64,000 nucleotides of DNA from Gordonia rubripertincta. Lineage in GTDB: Bacteria; Actinomycetota; Actinomycetes; Mycobacteriales; Mycobacteriaceae. The translations under genes and the position numbers were made by a program. Under the pieces are notes generated by a model. The model had not been told where the DNA came from. It saw nothing but the letters and a program-made list of their open reading frames with translations, and did no database searches. Where the stretch lies: the NCBI RefSeq assembly GCF_038024875.1, contig NZ_CP136136.1, forward strand, positions 2,294,001 through 2,358,000, read 5' to 3'. Each line of letters starts with the position of its first letter. Within the stretch, counting starts at the first letter, position 1. This document shows, in pieces, positions 44,086-52,931 of the stretch.

Positions 44086-45108
44086 ATGGTGAGCCGTCAG
44101 GTCGGTGTCATCTGCGGGGCCGTCGCAGTTCTGCTGGGCGCATGCCTGCTCGCAGTCCTCGTCGGCCCGGCCGGGCTGACCCCGAAGGGCGTGCTGCTCG
44201 ACCTCCTCGACCGGATCCCGTTCGTCGACATCGAGTCGGGTCTGACCCCTCGCCAGCAGACGATCCTCTGGGAGGTGCGGATGCCGCGGGTGGCCCTGGG
44301 CGCGCTGGTCGGTGCGATGCTCGCCGTTGCCGGCGCCGCCTACCAAGGCGTCTTCCGCAATCCGCTCGCCGATCCGTATCTCCTCGGTGTGTCCAGCGGC
44401 GCAGGTCTCGGGGCGACCGTGGCGATCGTCCTGGGCGGCGCGGCGGGCACGATCGGCCTGCCGCCCGTAGCGTTTCTCGGCGGCATCGTGGCAGTGGCGG
44501 CGACGTATGCCCTGGGCCGAACCGTCGGCGGCGGCCGCACCGAGGTGGTCATCATCCTCGCCGGTGTCGCGGTCGCCGCGTTCGCCAATGCCATCCAGAC
44601 CTTCCTCATGCAGCAGCACGACGACACGCTGCGCCAGGTCTACAACTGGATGCTCGGCCGCCTGGCCACCGACGGCTGGTCCGAGGTCGTCACCGTGCTG
44701 CCGTACGTGCTCGCCTGCGTCGCCGTCATCGTCCTGTTCGGGCGCACTCTCGACGTCATGGCGGTCGGCGACATCGAGGCGTCGAGTCTGGGGATCAGAC
44801 CCGAACGGGTCCGCCTGCTCCTGGTCTGTATCGCGACCCTGGGCACCGCGGCGGTGGTGTCGGTGAGCGGGCTGATCGGCTTCGTCGGCATCGTCATCCC
44901 GCATGCCGTGCGGCTCCTCGTCGGACCGGGTCATCGGCTGCTGTTGCCGTTGTCGCTCCTGGTGGGTGCGGCCTTCCTCGTTCTCGCGGACGTGGTGGCA
45001 CGGACCGCGATGTCGCCCTCGGAGCTGCCGATCGGCGTGGTCACCGCGGCCATCGGCGCACCCTTCTTCCTCGTCGTCCTCCGACGCAGCGGACGGAGCG
45101 TCCGATGA
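44086..45108 (+). CDS. FecCD/BtuC-type ABC permease
   Basis: 340-residue membrane protein with about ten hydrophobic segments. RMPRVALGALVGAMLAVAGAAYQGVFRNPLADPYLLGVSSGAGLGA is the hallmark of the BtuC/FecCD family, and SLGIRPERVRLLL and GFVGIVIPHAVRLLVGPGHR form the ATPase-contact region near the C-terminus. It starts one base after the substrate-binding gene stop (TGAGATG) and overlaps the ATPase start, so the three are coupled. Confidence 0.92.
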   Translation: MVSRQVGVICGAVAVLLGACLLAVLVGPAGLTPKGVLLDLLDRIPFVDIESGLTPRQQTILWEVRMPRVALGALVGAMLAVAGAAYQGVFRNPLADPYLLGVSSGAGLGATVAIVLGGAAGTIGLPPVAFLGGIVAVAATYALGRTVGGGRTEVVIILAGVAVAAFANAIQTFLMQQHDDTLRQVYNWMLGRLATDGWSEVVTVLPYVLACVAVIVLFGRTLDVMAVGDIEASSLGIRPERVRLLLVCIATLGTAAVVSVSGLIGFVGIVIPHAVRLLVGPGHRLLLPLSLLVGAAFLVLADVVARTAMSPSELPIGVVTAAIGAPFFLVVLRRSGRSVR

Positions 45109-45896
45109 CCGCCTCGATCACCTGCCGCAGTGTCTGCGCGTCCCGCGGGGGAGTGGAGGTCCTCCACGACGTCGACCTCGAGATCGGTTCCGGTACCTGG
45201 GTCTCCCTCGTCGGTCCCAACGGTTCGGGTAAGACGACGCTGTTGCACGCTCTCGCCGGGTTGGTGGCCTCGACCGGACAGATCGACGTCGCGGGGGTCG
45301 ATCCGGGACGTGCGCGCCGCCGCGAGATCGCTCGTGCCGTGGCGCTGATGCCGCAGCGGCCGATCGTCCCGGAAGGTACGTCGGTGCGCGAGCTCATCGG
45401 CCTCGGCCGCACCCCGCACATCGCCCGGTTCGGCAGCGAGACCCGATCGGACCGTGAGGTGGTCGACGACGTCATCGAGCGGCTCGACCTCGAGGAGTTC
45501 GCGAACCGTTCCGCGTCGGCGCTGTCGGGTGGTGAGCTGCAGCGGGTGGTGCTCGCACGGGCACTGGCGCAGCAACCACGTGTGCTGCTCCTCGACGAGC
45601 CGACCAGCGCCCTCGACATCGGACACCAGCAGCAGGTCCTCGACCTGGTCGACTCCATGCGGCGTGCCAGTGAGCTGACCGTGATCGCCGCGATGCACGA
45701 CCTGACGTCGGCGGCACAGTACGGGCAACGCCTCGTACTGCTCGACCGGGGACGTATCGTCGCCGACGGTCCGCCCGCCGAAGTGCTCACCGCAGAACGG
45801 CTGCGGGACGTCTACGCCGCGAAGGTCGAGGTGCTCGACCGCCGTGACGGCCCGGCCGTGCTGCCCGTGCGAGATCCGGGACCCGGCGAACGTTGA
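45105..45896 (+). CDS. ABC transporter ATP-binding protein (BtuD/FecE type)
   Basis: 263 residues. Walker A GPNGSGKTT near residue 37, Q-loop region VALMPQRP, signature LSGGELQRV, Walker B VLLLDEPTSALD, and the switch His in AAMHDLTSA. The ATG at 45105 overlaps the permease stop (ATGA-type), and its stop overlaps the TTG start of the MBL-CobU gene. It drives import through the neighbouring permease. Confidence 0.93.
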   Translation: MTASITCRSVCASRGGVEVLHDVDLEIGSGTWVSLVGPNGSGKTTLLHALAGLVASTGQIDVAGVDPGRARRREIARAVALMPQRPIVPEGTSVRELIGLGRTPHIARFGSETRSDREVVDDVIERLDLEEFANRSASALSGGELQRVVLARALAQQPRVLLLDEPTSALDIGHQQQVLDLVDSMRRASELTVIAAMHDLTSAAQYGQRLVLLDRGRIVADGPPAEVLTAERLRDVYAAKVEVLDRRDGPAVLPVRDPGPGER

Positions 45897-47224
45897 AGGT
45901 CACGCTGCTCGGCACCGGGGCCGCCGACGGTTGGCCGAATGCGTTCTGCCGCTGCGACTCCTGTTCCGACGCGCGGCGCCTGCGCGACTTCCGTACCCAG
46001 ACGGCGGCGCTCGTCGACGACGCGCTGATGCTCGATTTCGGGCCCGACGCTCCCGGTGCGGCAGTGCGTCGAGGTGTTTCGCTCGCCGATGTGCGGCATG
46101 TCCTCATCACCCATGCGCACGCCGATCATCTCGCGCCGCAAACGTTGTTGTTCCGGTCCTGGGTCGAGGGGGCCGGTGACCTGGAACTGATCGGACCGGC
46201 CGACGCGCTCGACGTCTGTCGGCCGTGGGTCGGTCCCGATGCCGAGGTGCGGTTCAGGCCGGTCGTCGCGGATGAATCGTTGCATGTGGGCAGCTACGAC
46301 GTGCGAATTCTTCCCGCGCAGCACAAGGTCTTTCGCGACGGTGACGCCGTGCTGTACGACGTCACCGGCCCCGACGGCACGAGACTGCTGTGGGCGACGG
46401 ACACCGGTGTGTGGCGGTCTGATTGGTACGAGGGGGTGGCAGACGCCGGGTTCGACGCGGTCTTCCTCGAAGAGACCTTCGGCGACAGGGAAGATCTGTC
46501 CGACGGTCATCTCGGGTTGAGTGGTTTCGGGACGATGGTCGAGGGGATGCGCGGGGTCGGCGCGATCACCGGCGCCACCGATGTTGTCGCTGTGCATCTG
46601 GGACACCACAATCCGCCGATCGGCAAACTGCGTAGGCGGCTTCAGGAGCTGGGCGCGCGACCGGGACGAGACGGGGAGGTCCTCGACATGGGCAGACCTG
46701 CGCAGCGTCGGGTGTTCGTCACCGGCGGCGCGAGGTCGGGGAAGTCGCGGTACGCCGAAGGCGTTCTGGCCGGTATCGACGACGTCGTCTACGTAGCCGC
46801 GGGCGGTCCGCGAACCGGAGATCCCGACTGGGACCGGCGCGTCGAAGTCCATCGCGACCGTCGCCCTGCGTCGTGGACGACGGTCGAGGACACCGACGTC
46901 GCCGGAGTACTTCGCTCGGCGCGCCGGCCGGTCCTCGTCGACTGTCTCGGCACCTGGCTCGCCTCGCGGCTCGACCACCACGATGCCTGGGGGAACAGCG
47001 AACTCGATGCAGTGAGGGCGGATGTCGAGGACCTGCTCGACGCCTGGCGGAGCTGCGCCGTGCCGGTCGTCGCGGTGAGCAACGAGGTCGGCAGCGGCGT
47101 CGTCCCGGCGACCGCGTCGGGACGGATGTTCCGCGACGAACTCGGCCGTCTCAACGCGGCGATCGCCGAACTCGCCGACGAGGTCGTGTTCATGGTCGCC
47201 GGGCAGGCCATCACCGTCCGCTGA
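45893..47224 (+). CDS. cobU: Metallo-beta-lactamase-fold hydrolase fused to adenosylcobinamide kinase/guanylyltransferase
   Basis: 443-residue fusion. Residues 1-255 are an MBL-fold domain of the PhnP-like group: CRCDSC near residue 20 (structural Cys set), zinc motif THAHADHL near residue 76, plus later Asp/His ligands (ATDTGVW, VAVHLGHHNP). Residues 265-443 are CobU: P-loop GGARSGKSRYAEG, EVHRDRRPASW with the guanylylated His, VLVDCLGTWLAS, and SNEVGSGVVP. CobU phosphorylates adenosylcobinamide and adds GMP from GTP, in the salvage branch of cobalamin synthesis. TTG start at 45893 overlaps the ATPase stop. The MBL reaction is unknown; a hydrolytic step on an imported corrinoid is one inference. 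Confidence 0.88.
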   Translation: MKVTLLGTGAADGWPNAFCRCDSCSDARRLRDFRTQTAALVDDALMLDFGPDAPGAAVRRGVSLADVRHVLITHAHADHLAPQTLLFRSWVEGAGDLELIGPADALDVCRPWVGPDAEVRFRPVVADESLHVGSYDVRILPAQHKVFRDGDAVLYDVTGPDGTRLLWATDTGVWRSDWYEGVADAGFDAVFLEETFGDREDLSDGHLGLSGFGTMVEGMRGVGAITGATDVVAVHLGHHNPPIGKLRRRLQELGARPGRDGEVLDMGRPAQRRVFVTGGARSGKSRYAEGVLAGIDDVVYVAAGGPRTGDPDWDRRVEVHRDRRPASWTTVEDTDVAGVLRSARRPVLVDCLGTWLASRLDHHDAWGNSELDAVRADVEDLLDAWRSCAVPVVAVSNEVGSGVVPATASGRMFRDELGRLNAAIAELADEVVFMVAGQAITVR

Positions 47225-47242
47225 CCAGGCGTCGAGGGTGGC

Positions 47243-48304
47243 TCAGTTCAGCCAGTCGTTACCGGCGAGGCCCAGCTGTCGGACATCGAGGGTGGGCCTG
47301 ATCCCTGATGCAGGCGCGAGGTCGTGTGCCTCGAGGACCGACCGCAGCGTCTCCGCCGCATCGATGTTGAGCGGACTCGACACCCACATCGCATACGGAA
47401 GGTTCACGAAGCGGTTCTCGCGCACGGCCTTGAGGTTGCGGCTGGCCGGGTTGGCGCGCAGTGCGTCGATCTTCTGCTCAACCGACTGCCCGGGGTAGTC
47501 GACGAACACGATCAGATCCGGGTCGGCGGTGGTGATCCGCTCCCAGCTGACCGCGGTCCAGGTGTCCTGGACGTCTTCGGTCGCGTTGCGTGCACCGGCG
47601 GCGTCGATGATGCCCTGTGGGCCACCGAACGAGCCCGACGAGAAGATCGTGTCGGAGACGCTGTCGAACACGAAGACGGTCGGCTTTGTTGCCGGTTGCG
47701 GTGCAGCACGGAGCTTTCCGAGGCGATCGGAGATGTCGTCGGCGACCGCCGCGCCCTGCTCGGGATCACCGGTGATGGTGCCGATGTTGCGGAGGTCGGT
47801 GTCGAGCGCGACCCAGGGATCCATCGTGCCGCGCTGTGCTTCTCCGTCGACCTGACGGCAGGCCTCGGACAGCTGGTAGACGTCGATCCCGTGGGAGGCC
47901 AGGATCTCGGGAGTGATCCCGCGGGACTCGCTCATGCCGTAGTTGTAGCCGGCATAGAGAACCTGAGGCTTGGCCCCGACGATGTTCTCGAGCGTCGGCT
48001 GCTCGGTGGCGACCTCGTTCAACGTGTCCACCTGCGCGCCGAATTCGAGTCGGAGGACGTCCTTGTCACGGGCGAGCGAGCTGACCGCGACCATCTTGTC
48101 GCGTGCGCCGGCTGCCAGCGCGATCGCGATCATCCCGCCGTCGTTGACGAACAGCCGGTCGAGAGGCTGATCGAAGGTGACCTCGGCACCGCAGTTGGTG
48201 ACGGTGACGCTGTCGGTTGCGACCGCGTCGGATTCGGTGCCGCAGCCCGCTGCGATGCCCAGGACGAGAGCGAGTGTGGCGTATCGGGTGATGGTGTGTC
48301 TCAT
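47243..48304 (-). CDS. ABC transporter substrate-binding lipoprotein, cobalamin-riboswitch operon
   Basis: 353 residues with a signal peptide and lipobox GIAAGC at about residues 16-21. It has the class III binding-protein fold: VTVTNCGAEVTFDQPLDRLFVNDGGMIAIALAAG near the N-lobe, PQVLYAGYNYG mid, and ADPDLIVFVDYPG in the C-lobe. Third gene of the minus-strand operon after permease and ATPase, whose leader is a cobalamin riboswitch, so cobalamin or a precursor is the probable ligand. It ends 18 bp from the convergent MBL-CobU gene. Confidence 0.85.
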   Translation of the reverse strand: MRHTITRYATLALVLGIAAGCGTESDAVATDSVTVTNCGAEVTFDQPLDRLFVNDGGMIAIALAAGARDKMVAVSSLARDKDVLRLEFGAQVDTLNEVATEQPTLENIVGAKPQVLYAGYNYGMSESRGITPEILASHGIDVYQLSEACRQVDGEAQRGTMDPWVALDTDLRNIGTITGDPEQGAAVADDISDRLGKLRAAPQPATKPTVFVFDSVSDTIFSSGSFGGPQGIIDAAGARNATEDVQDTWTAVSWERITTADPDLIVFVDYPGQSVEQKIDALRANPASRNLKAVRENRFVNLPYAMWVSSPLNIDAAETLRSVLEAHDLAPASGIRPTLDVRQLGLAGNDWLN

Positions 48305-49128
48305 CGGTTTTCCTTGGTGGTGAAGACCTGCGGTGCAGGTGAGGTGGGGGAGTCGAGCAGTAGATGCGGGAGACCGGTCTCGGGATGTGGCACGACGGTG
48401 CCGGACACGTCGAAGACCGACGCCAGCAGATCGGGGGTCAGCACCTCGACCGGCGGGCCGTGCGCGGTGATTCCGCCGTCGGAGACGACGGCGACGGCGT
48501 CGAAGTGGCGGAGGACGAGGTCGAGGTCGTGCATCGCGGCGATGACCGTCGCCTCGAGGTCGTCGAGGATCTGCATCAGCCGCAGTCGCCAGGCCGCATC
48601 GAGGTGATTCGTCGGCTCGTCGAGCACGAGAATCGGGGTCCGCTGGGCGATCGCGCGTGCGAGGACGACCCGGTGGCGCTCACCGCCGGACAAGTGCGTG
48701 CACGAGCGGTGTTCCCAGCCGCCCAGTCCCACCTGCTCCAGGGCCGACCGGATGATCGCGTCGTCGTCGGAATTGCGGGTGGCCCAGGCAGATCGGTACG
48801 GCGTGCGCCCCAGGCCCACCGCTTCTGCGACCGTGAGTTCGGCCGACGGGTGTTCATCCTGGCCGACCACGGCGATCGACAGCGCACGACGCCGCGCCGG
48901 AAGTCGACCGAGATCGTCGTCGCCCAACCGGATACGCCCGTCTGTCGGTTGCTCGAGGCCGCACAGGGTTCGGAGCAACGTGGTCTTACCCGCACCGTTG
49001 GGGCCCACGATGGCGACCCGGGTTCCGGCCGGGACGTCGAGATCGACGTCGCGCAGGATCGCCCGTCCACCTCGACGACAGCCGACCGCGTTCGCGCGCA
49101 ACGACATCGAACGTCTGGTGGCACCCAT
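48301..49128 (-). CDS. ABC transporter ATP-binding protein (BtuD type)
   Basis: 275 residues. Walker A GPNGAGKTT near residue 43, IAVVGQDEHP as Q-loop, signature LSGGERHRV, Walker B ILVLDEPTNHLD, switch His in AAMHDLDLV. Four-base overlaps with the permease upstream and the binding protein downstream indicate a tightly coupled operon. The start could be the ATG at 49128 or the inner MSLRANA at 49107. Confidence 0.92.
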   Translation of the reverse strand: MGATRRSMSLRANAVGCRRGGRAILRDVDLDVPAGTRVAIVGPNGAGKTTLLRTLCGLEQPTDGRIRLGDDDLGRLPARRRALSIAVVGQDEHPSAELTVAEAVGLGRTPYRSAWATRNSDDDAIIRSALEQVGLGGWEHRSCTHLSGGERHRVVLARAIAQRTPILVLDEPTNHLDAAWRLRLMQILDDLEATVIAAMHDLDLVLRHFDAVAVVSDGGITAHGPPVEVLTPDLLASVFDVSGTVVPHPETGLPHLLLDSPTSPAPQVFTTKENR

Positions 49129-50207
49129 CAGGACCCACCGCCGAACACGTACTGGCGGCGTCCCATCAGGAACAGGAAGATCGGTGCGCCGATCAGTCCG
49201 GTGACGATGCCCAGCGGCATCTCGCGGGGTGACGCGGCCACTCGTGAGATGACATCGACCCAGACGAGGAACAACGCGCCGCCGCAGACCGCGACGGGGA
49301 TCATCGCCCGGTGTGTCGCGCCGACCAGCAAGCGCGCGGCGTGCGGCACGATCAATCCCACGAATCCGATTCCGCCCGCGACCGCGACCAAGACGCCGAC
49401 CAGGAGACCCTGGACCGCGAACAACGCGTTTCGCATGGCGCGCACCGGAACCCCGAGGGACGTCGCGGTGTCGGTGCCGGCTGCATAGGCGTCCAGCCAG
49501 GAGTGGATCGCGAGCATGGCGAACACCGTGACCACGACGACGACCCCCGCGATCTGCACTTTCGCCCAGGTTGCGCCGGCGACGCTGCCCAGCATCCAGA
49601 ACATCACGTTGTCGGCGGCATGTGGGTCCGCGGCGGTGAACACCAGTAGTGAGGACAGCGCCATGAATGCCGAGGACAGGACCACCCCCGAGAGGATCAG
49701 ACGCAGGGCGGTCAGTCCGCCCTGCGCCCGGGCGACCGCGTACACGGTGACCGAGGCTGCGAGGGCGCCGATCAGGGCGCCGCCGGACAACGCCCAGACG
49801 CCGAGTGCGGCAAAGGAACCGAGTGTGATCACAGCGGTCGCACCCACCGCCGCCCCGGCCGACACCCCCAACAGGTACGGCTCGGCGAGCGGGTTGCGGA
49901 CGAGGGCCTGCATGACGGCGCCGGCGAGGGCCAGGCCGGCGCCGACGAAGGCCGCGAGAACCGAACGCGGCAAACGGAGATCCCAGATGATCACCGAGTG
50001 AGCGGCGTCGAGCTCATCGCCGCGCAGACGGCCCGCGACGGTTCGCCAGACGTCGCCGATGGGGATGGTCTCGGCACCGAAAGCCGTGGCGATCGCGATG
50101 CTCACCAGGGTGAGCGCGAGAAGGATCAGGGCAAGAGGCAACGACGGCAGTCGCCGTACCGACATGGCGGTGGCGAGCGTCGTCGTGCCGTCGGGAGGAC
50201 GGGACAC
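49128..50207 (-). CDS. FecCD/BtuC-type ABC permease under a cobalamin riboswitch
   Basis: About 359 residues with ten membrane segments. DLRLPRSVLAAFVGAGLALAGAVMQALVRNPLAEPYLLGVSAGAAVG is the family core, and SLGVPVRAMRNALF and GFVGLIVPHAARLLVGATHR the coupling region. The GTG at 50207 has AAAGG 11 bases upstream and is preferred; the ATG at 50165 (MSVRRLPSL) is the alternative and has no ribosome binding site. The frame back to 50396 runs through the riboswitch and is not coding. Confidence 0.88.
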   Translation of the reverse strand: MSRPPDGTTTLATAMSVRRLPSLPLALILLALTLVSIAIATAFGAETIPIGDVWRTVAGRLRGDELDAAHSVIIWDLRLPRSVLAAFVGAGLALAGAVMQALVRNPLAEPYLLGVSAGAAVGATAVITLGSFAALGVWALSGGALIGALAASVTVYAVARAQGGLTALRLILSGVVLSSAFMALSSLLVFTAADPHAADNVMFWMLGSVAGATWAKVQIAGVVVVVTVFAMLAIHSWLDAYAAGTDTATSLGVPVRAMRNALFAVQGLLVGVLVAVAGGIGFVGLIVPHAARLLVGATHRAMIPVAVCGGALFLVWVDVISRVAASPREMPLGIVTGLIGAPIFLFLMGRRQYVFGGGS

Positions 50208-50265
50208 GTGTGGAACTGCCTTTGGTCTGGGCATCTGTGCGCGAGACGCCGGGTGGACTCGACGA

Positions 50266-50422
50266 GAACGGCAGGTATTCGGACTCGGGTTCGTTCGAAC
50301 CCGACGCCTTCCCGGGTTGCCCCAGTGGCCTGATGTCGGGTCCGTCCCCCATACCGCTGCGCGCCAGTCCTGGATTCGCACCAGGTTCCCTGGCACCCGC
50401 CTGTGCAGGTGCGACCGCTTTC
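50266..50422 (-). promoter_or_regulatory. Cobalamin (B12) riboswitch
   Basis: Read on the minus strand: GCGGTCGC at the 5' end, CAGGGAACCTGGTGCGAATC, then GACTGGCGCGCAGCGGTAT, then GCCACTGG with CGGGAAGGCG, and the B12 box GAGTCCGAATACCTGCCG (50286-50269). These match, segment by segment, the E. coli btuB riboswitch. It lies about 60 bp before the permease start and should block expression when adenosylcobalamin is plentiful. Confidence 0.92.
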
Positions 50423-50562
50423 ATCGGTGAGGTTAGCAATACGGACATCGAGGACCGCCATCCCGCCCGCGCATCGGCGGGCGAGGGATGCCCGGAGGTC
50501 TTAGGCTGGGCGCTGACAGGCAACGGGCAGGTGCGAATCGAACCGAGGCGGACGGTGATCCG

Positions 50563-51516
50563 ATGGACGGACGACCCACGAAACTGGCCATCATCGGGGC
50601 GGGCGCGGTTGGCACCGCGATCGCGTACTCGGCGCTGATCCGCGGGGTCGCCCGCACGGTGGCATTGCTGGACATCAAGGCCGCCAAGGTCACCGCCGAG
50701 GTGCTCGACCTCTCCCACGGGCTGGAGTTCGTGCCACGCGCCGACATCATCGGGTCCGACGACGTCTCGGTGTGCGCCGACGCCGACGTCGTCGTGTTCA
50801 CCGCCGGCGCCAAGCAGAAGCCGGGCCAGTCGAGACTCGAATTGGCCGAGGCCACAATCGGTTTGACGCGCACCATTCTGCCGAGAGTGCTCGAGGTCGC
50901 GCCGTACGCGATCTACCTCATGGTGACCAATCCGGTCGACGTCGTCACCCATGCGGCACAGAGGATCACCGGCCTGCCGTCGAATCAGCTGTTCGGGTCG
51001 GGAACCGTGCTCGACTCGTCGCGGCTTCGGTTCCTCGTCGCACAACACTGCGGGGTCGCGGTGCAGAGCGTGCACTCGTATGTCGTCGGTGAACACGGCG
51101 ACAGCGAGATCCCGCTGTGGTCGTCGGCGACGATCGGCGGGGTGCCGCTGACGTCGTGGAAACCGCTCCCGGGGCGCCCGGAGATGGATGCCCTTGCGCG
51201 GGAACGTATCCGGCACGAGGTCGTGCACGCCGCCTACGCGATCATCGAGGGGAAGGGAGCCACGAACTACGCCATCGGTCTCGCCGCCACCCGCATCGTC
51301 GAAGCAGTGCTGAACGACGAACACCGGGTGCTCCCGGTCTCGACGGTCGCCTCCGGATTCCCCGGACTCGACGACGTGTGCCTGTCGCTGCCGACCGTCG
51401 TCGACCGCGGGGGCGCCCAGACGCGGCTGGAGGTGCCGCTGTCGCCGGACGAAGAGGCGGGGCTACTCGCGTCGGCGGACACGTTGCGCGGGATGCAGGC
51501 GCGCTTCGGGTTGTAG
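50563..51516 (+). CDS. ldh: L-lactate dehydrogenase
   Basis: 317 residues. NAD-binding loop LAIIGAGAVGTAIAYSAL, VTNPVDVVTHAAQ, the substrate motif GSGTVLDSSRLRFLVA with Arg, and active-site HGD in YVVGEHGDSEIPLWSSA. NAD-dependent interconversion of pyruvate and L-lactate. GSGTVLDS favours lactate over malate dehydrogenase. The ATG at 50563 (MDGRPTK) is chosen; no good ribosome binding site is visible. It is divergent from the cobalamin importer. Confidence 0.93.
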   Translation: MDGRPTKLAIIGAGAVGTAIAYSALIRGVARTVALLDIKAAKVTAEVLDLSHGLEFVPRADIIGSDDVSVCADADVVVFTAGAKQKPGQSRLELAEATIGLTRTILPRVLEVAPYAIYLMVTNPVDVVTHAAQRITGLPSNQLFGSGTVLDSSRLRFLVAQHCGVAVQSVHSYVVGEHGDSEIPLWSSATIGGVPLTSWKPLPGRPEMDALARERIRHEVVHAAYAIIEGKGATNYAIGLAATRIVEAVLNDEHRVLPVSTVASGFPGLDDVCLSLPTVVDRGGAQTRLEVPLSPDEEAGLLASADTLRGMQARFGL

Positions 51517-51624
51517 GGGCAGGCACTGTCCATCGGGTGGACCAATCTCGGTGCTCGATGCCGGTGCGGCATCCTCGCCGGGGTAGTTTCACCTGGTCAC
51601 ATCGGTGGAAGAGAAGGTTCGACG

Positions 51625-51897
51625 ATGAGTGGTTCGCGGAAGACGGTTGTGGGTTTTGTCGCTGCGGCGTCGATGGCGTTCGCGCCGCTGATGGTGGCGG
51701 CACCTGCATCGGCGGCGACCGACTACGCCAACTGCGCGGCACTCAACGCTGACTACCCGCACGGCGTCGGCGAGCCCGGCGCCGTCGACTCGACCTCCGG
51801 CACGCCGGTTACGAACTTCACCGTCGACCAGGACCTCTACGACGCCAACACCAAGAGCGACCGCGACAAGGACGGCATCGCCTGCGAGAAGCACTGA
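51625..51897 (+). CDS. Secreted excalibur-domain calcium-binding protein
   Basis: 90 residues: a signal peptide (RKTVVGFVAAASMAFAPLMVAAPASA, cleavage after ASA) and an excalibur domain starting YANCAALNADYPHGV and ending DRDKDGIACEKH, where DxDxDGxxCE is the calcium-binding loop and the two Cys can pair. GGAAGAGAAGG precedes the ATG. Role in the envelope or outside is unknown. Confidence 0.9.
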   Translation: MSGSRKTVVGFVAAASMAFAPLMVAAPASAATDYANCAALNADYPHGVGEPGAVDSTSGTPVTNFTVDQDLYDANTKSDRDKDGIACEKH

Positions 51898-51918
51898 CGG
51901 CGAGTCACACTGGGTGAC

Positions 51919-52401
51919 GTGTTCACCCCGCGCGAGGACGAGAATCGCCGACTCCTGCGCGCCCGGGATCTGATCGACCGGTCGTACGCCGAACCGCTGG
52001 ACACCGCGTCGCTCGCCCGCGTCGCCCACATGTCCTCGTCGCATTTCATCCGGCGATTCCGCGCAGTCTTCGGCGAGACCCCGCGCCATTACCTGCAACG
52101 ACGCCGCGTCGAACGTGCCTGCGCCGCGCTGCGCACCACGACGACACCGGTGACCGACATCGCACGTAGCGTCGGTTACGAGAGCCTGGGCACCTTCGGT
52201 CGGACCTTCACCGCGATCATCGGCTGCAGTCCGACCGCATACCGCCGGCGCGTTTCCCCGGTACCCGTGCCGGGATGCTTCGTGCGGCGCTGGACGAGAC
52301 CGGTGAACCCGCCTGGATTCGACCCGCTTGATTCGCTCCCGGTGTCGAGCAATTTCGGAGAAGCGCCGGCCGACGCGGCGGTCGTATCGTCGGGCACATG
52401 A
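51919..52401 (+). CDS. AraC-family transcriptional regulator (short, HTH only)
   Basis: 160 residues consisting mainly of the two helix-turn-helix motifs at residues 15-115: LDTASLARVAHMSSSHFIRRFRAVFGETPRHYL and VTDIARSVGYESLGTFGRTFTAIIGCSPTAYRR. The C-terminal tail resembles the short AraC proteins that partner VOC proteins. GTG start at 51919. Its stop overlaps the ATG of the VOC gene, so it probably controls or co-acts with it. Confidence 0.88.
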   Translation: MFTPREDENRRLLRARDLIDRSYAEPLDTASLARVAHMSSSHFIRRFRAVFGETPRHYLQRRRVERACAALRTTTTPVTDIARSVGYESLGTFGRTFTAIIGCSPTAYRRRVSPVPVPGCFVRRWTRPVNPPGFDPLDSLPVSSNFGEAPADAAVVSSGT

Positions 52402-52856
52402 TCACCGGCATCGACATCCACTCCATCTACGTCCTCGACCAGGACGTCGCGCTCGACTTCTACGTCGGCAAGCTCGGGTTCGCCGTGGACACCGACTTCG
52501 ACCTGGGGTTCATGCGGTGGCTGACGGTCGCGCCGCCCGGACAACCGGGCCGCCTCATCCTGCTCGAGAAGCCCGGGCGGCCATCGCTTTCCGACGACGC
52601 CGTGGTCAAGATCCGCGACCTGGTTACGCAGGGCGCAATGCCGGTCACGATCCTCTCGACCGACGACTGCCGCGGCACGCACGCCGCCCTCGTCGCGAAG
52701 GGTGTCGAGTTCACCCAGGACCCCGAGGAACAGCCCTACGGCATCGACTGCGCCCTCCGTGATCCGTTCGGAAACAACCTCCGGACAACCCAGCGTGGCG
52801 CCCAGGAGCGGATCGTGAACGACGACGACATCGCCCGCTGGGCGCCGGGCAGCTGA
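52398..52856 (+). CDS. VOC (glyoxalase/bleomycin resistance) family protein
   Basis: 152 residues; vicinal-oxygen-chelate fold with IDIHSIYVLDQDVALDFYVGKLGFAVDTDF at the first half and the terminal YGIDCALRDPFGNNLRTT. Family members bind a metal and small electrophiles or isomerise substrates; nothing here fixes the substrate. Translationally coupled to the AraC regulator, a common actinobacterial pair. Confidence 0.88.
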   Translation: MITGIDIHSIYVLDQDVALDFYVGKLGFAVDTDFDLGFMRWLTVAPPGQPGRLILLEKPGRPSLSDDAVVKIRDLVTQGAMPVTILSTDDCRGTHAALVAKGVEFTQDPEEQPYGIDCALRDPFGNNLRTTQRGAQERIVNDDDIARWAPGS

Positions 52857-52931
52857 CGTGCTCCGACCTGGACTTCCCGGCGCGTTTACAGTCCGATGGA
52901 ACCGATCGGGCGCGCCGATAGTCTGAACTAC

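Noticed and set aside
50208..50396. N-terminal extension of the cobalamin permease
   Set aside because: The DNA is the cobalamin riboswitch, so it is a leader RNA, not protein.
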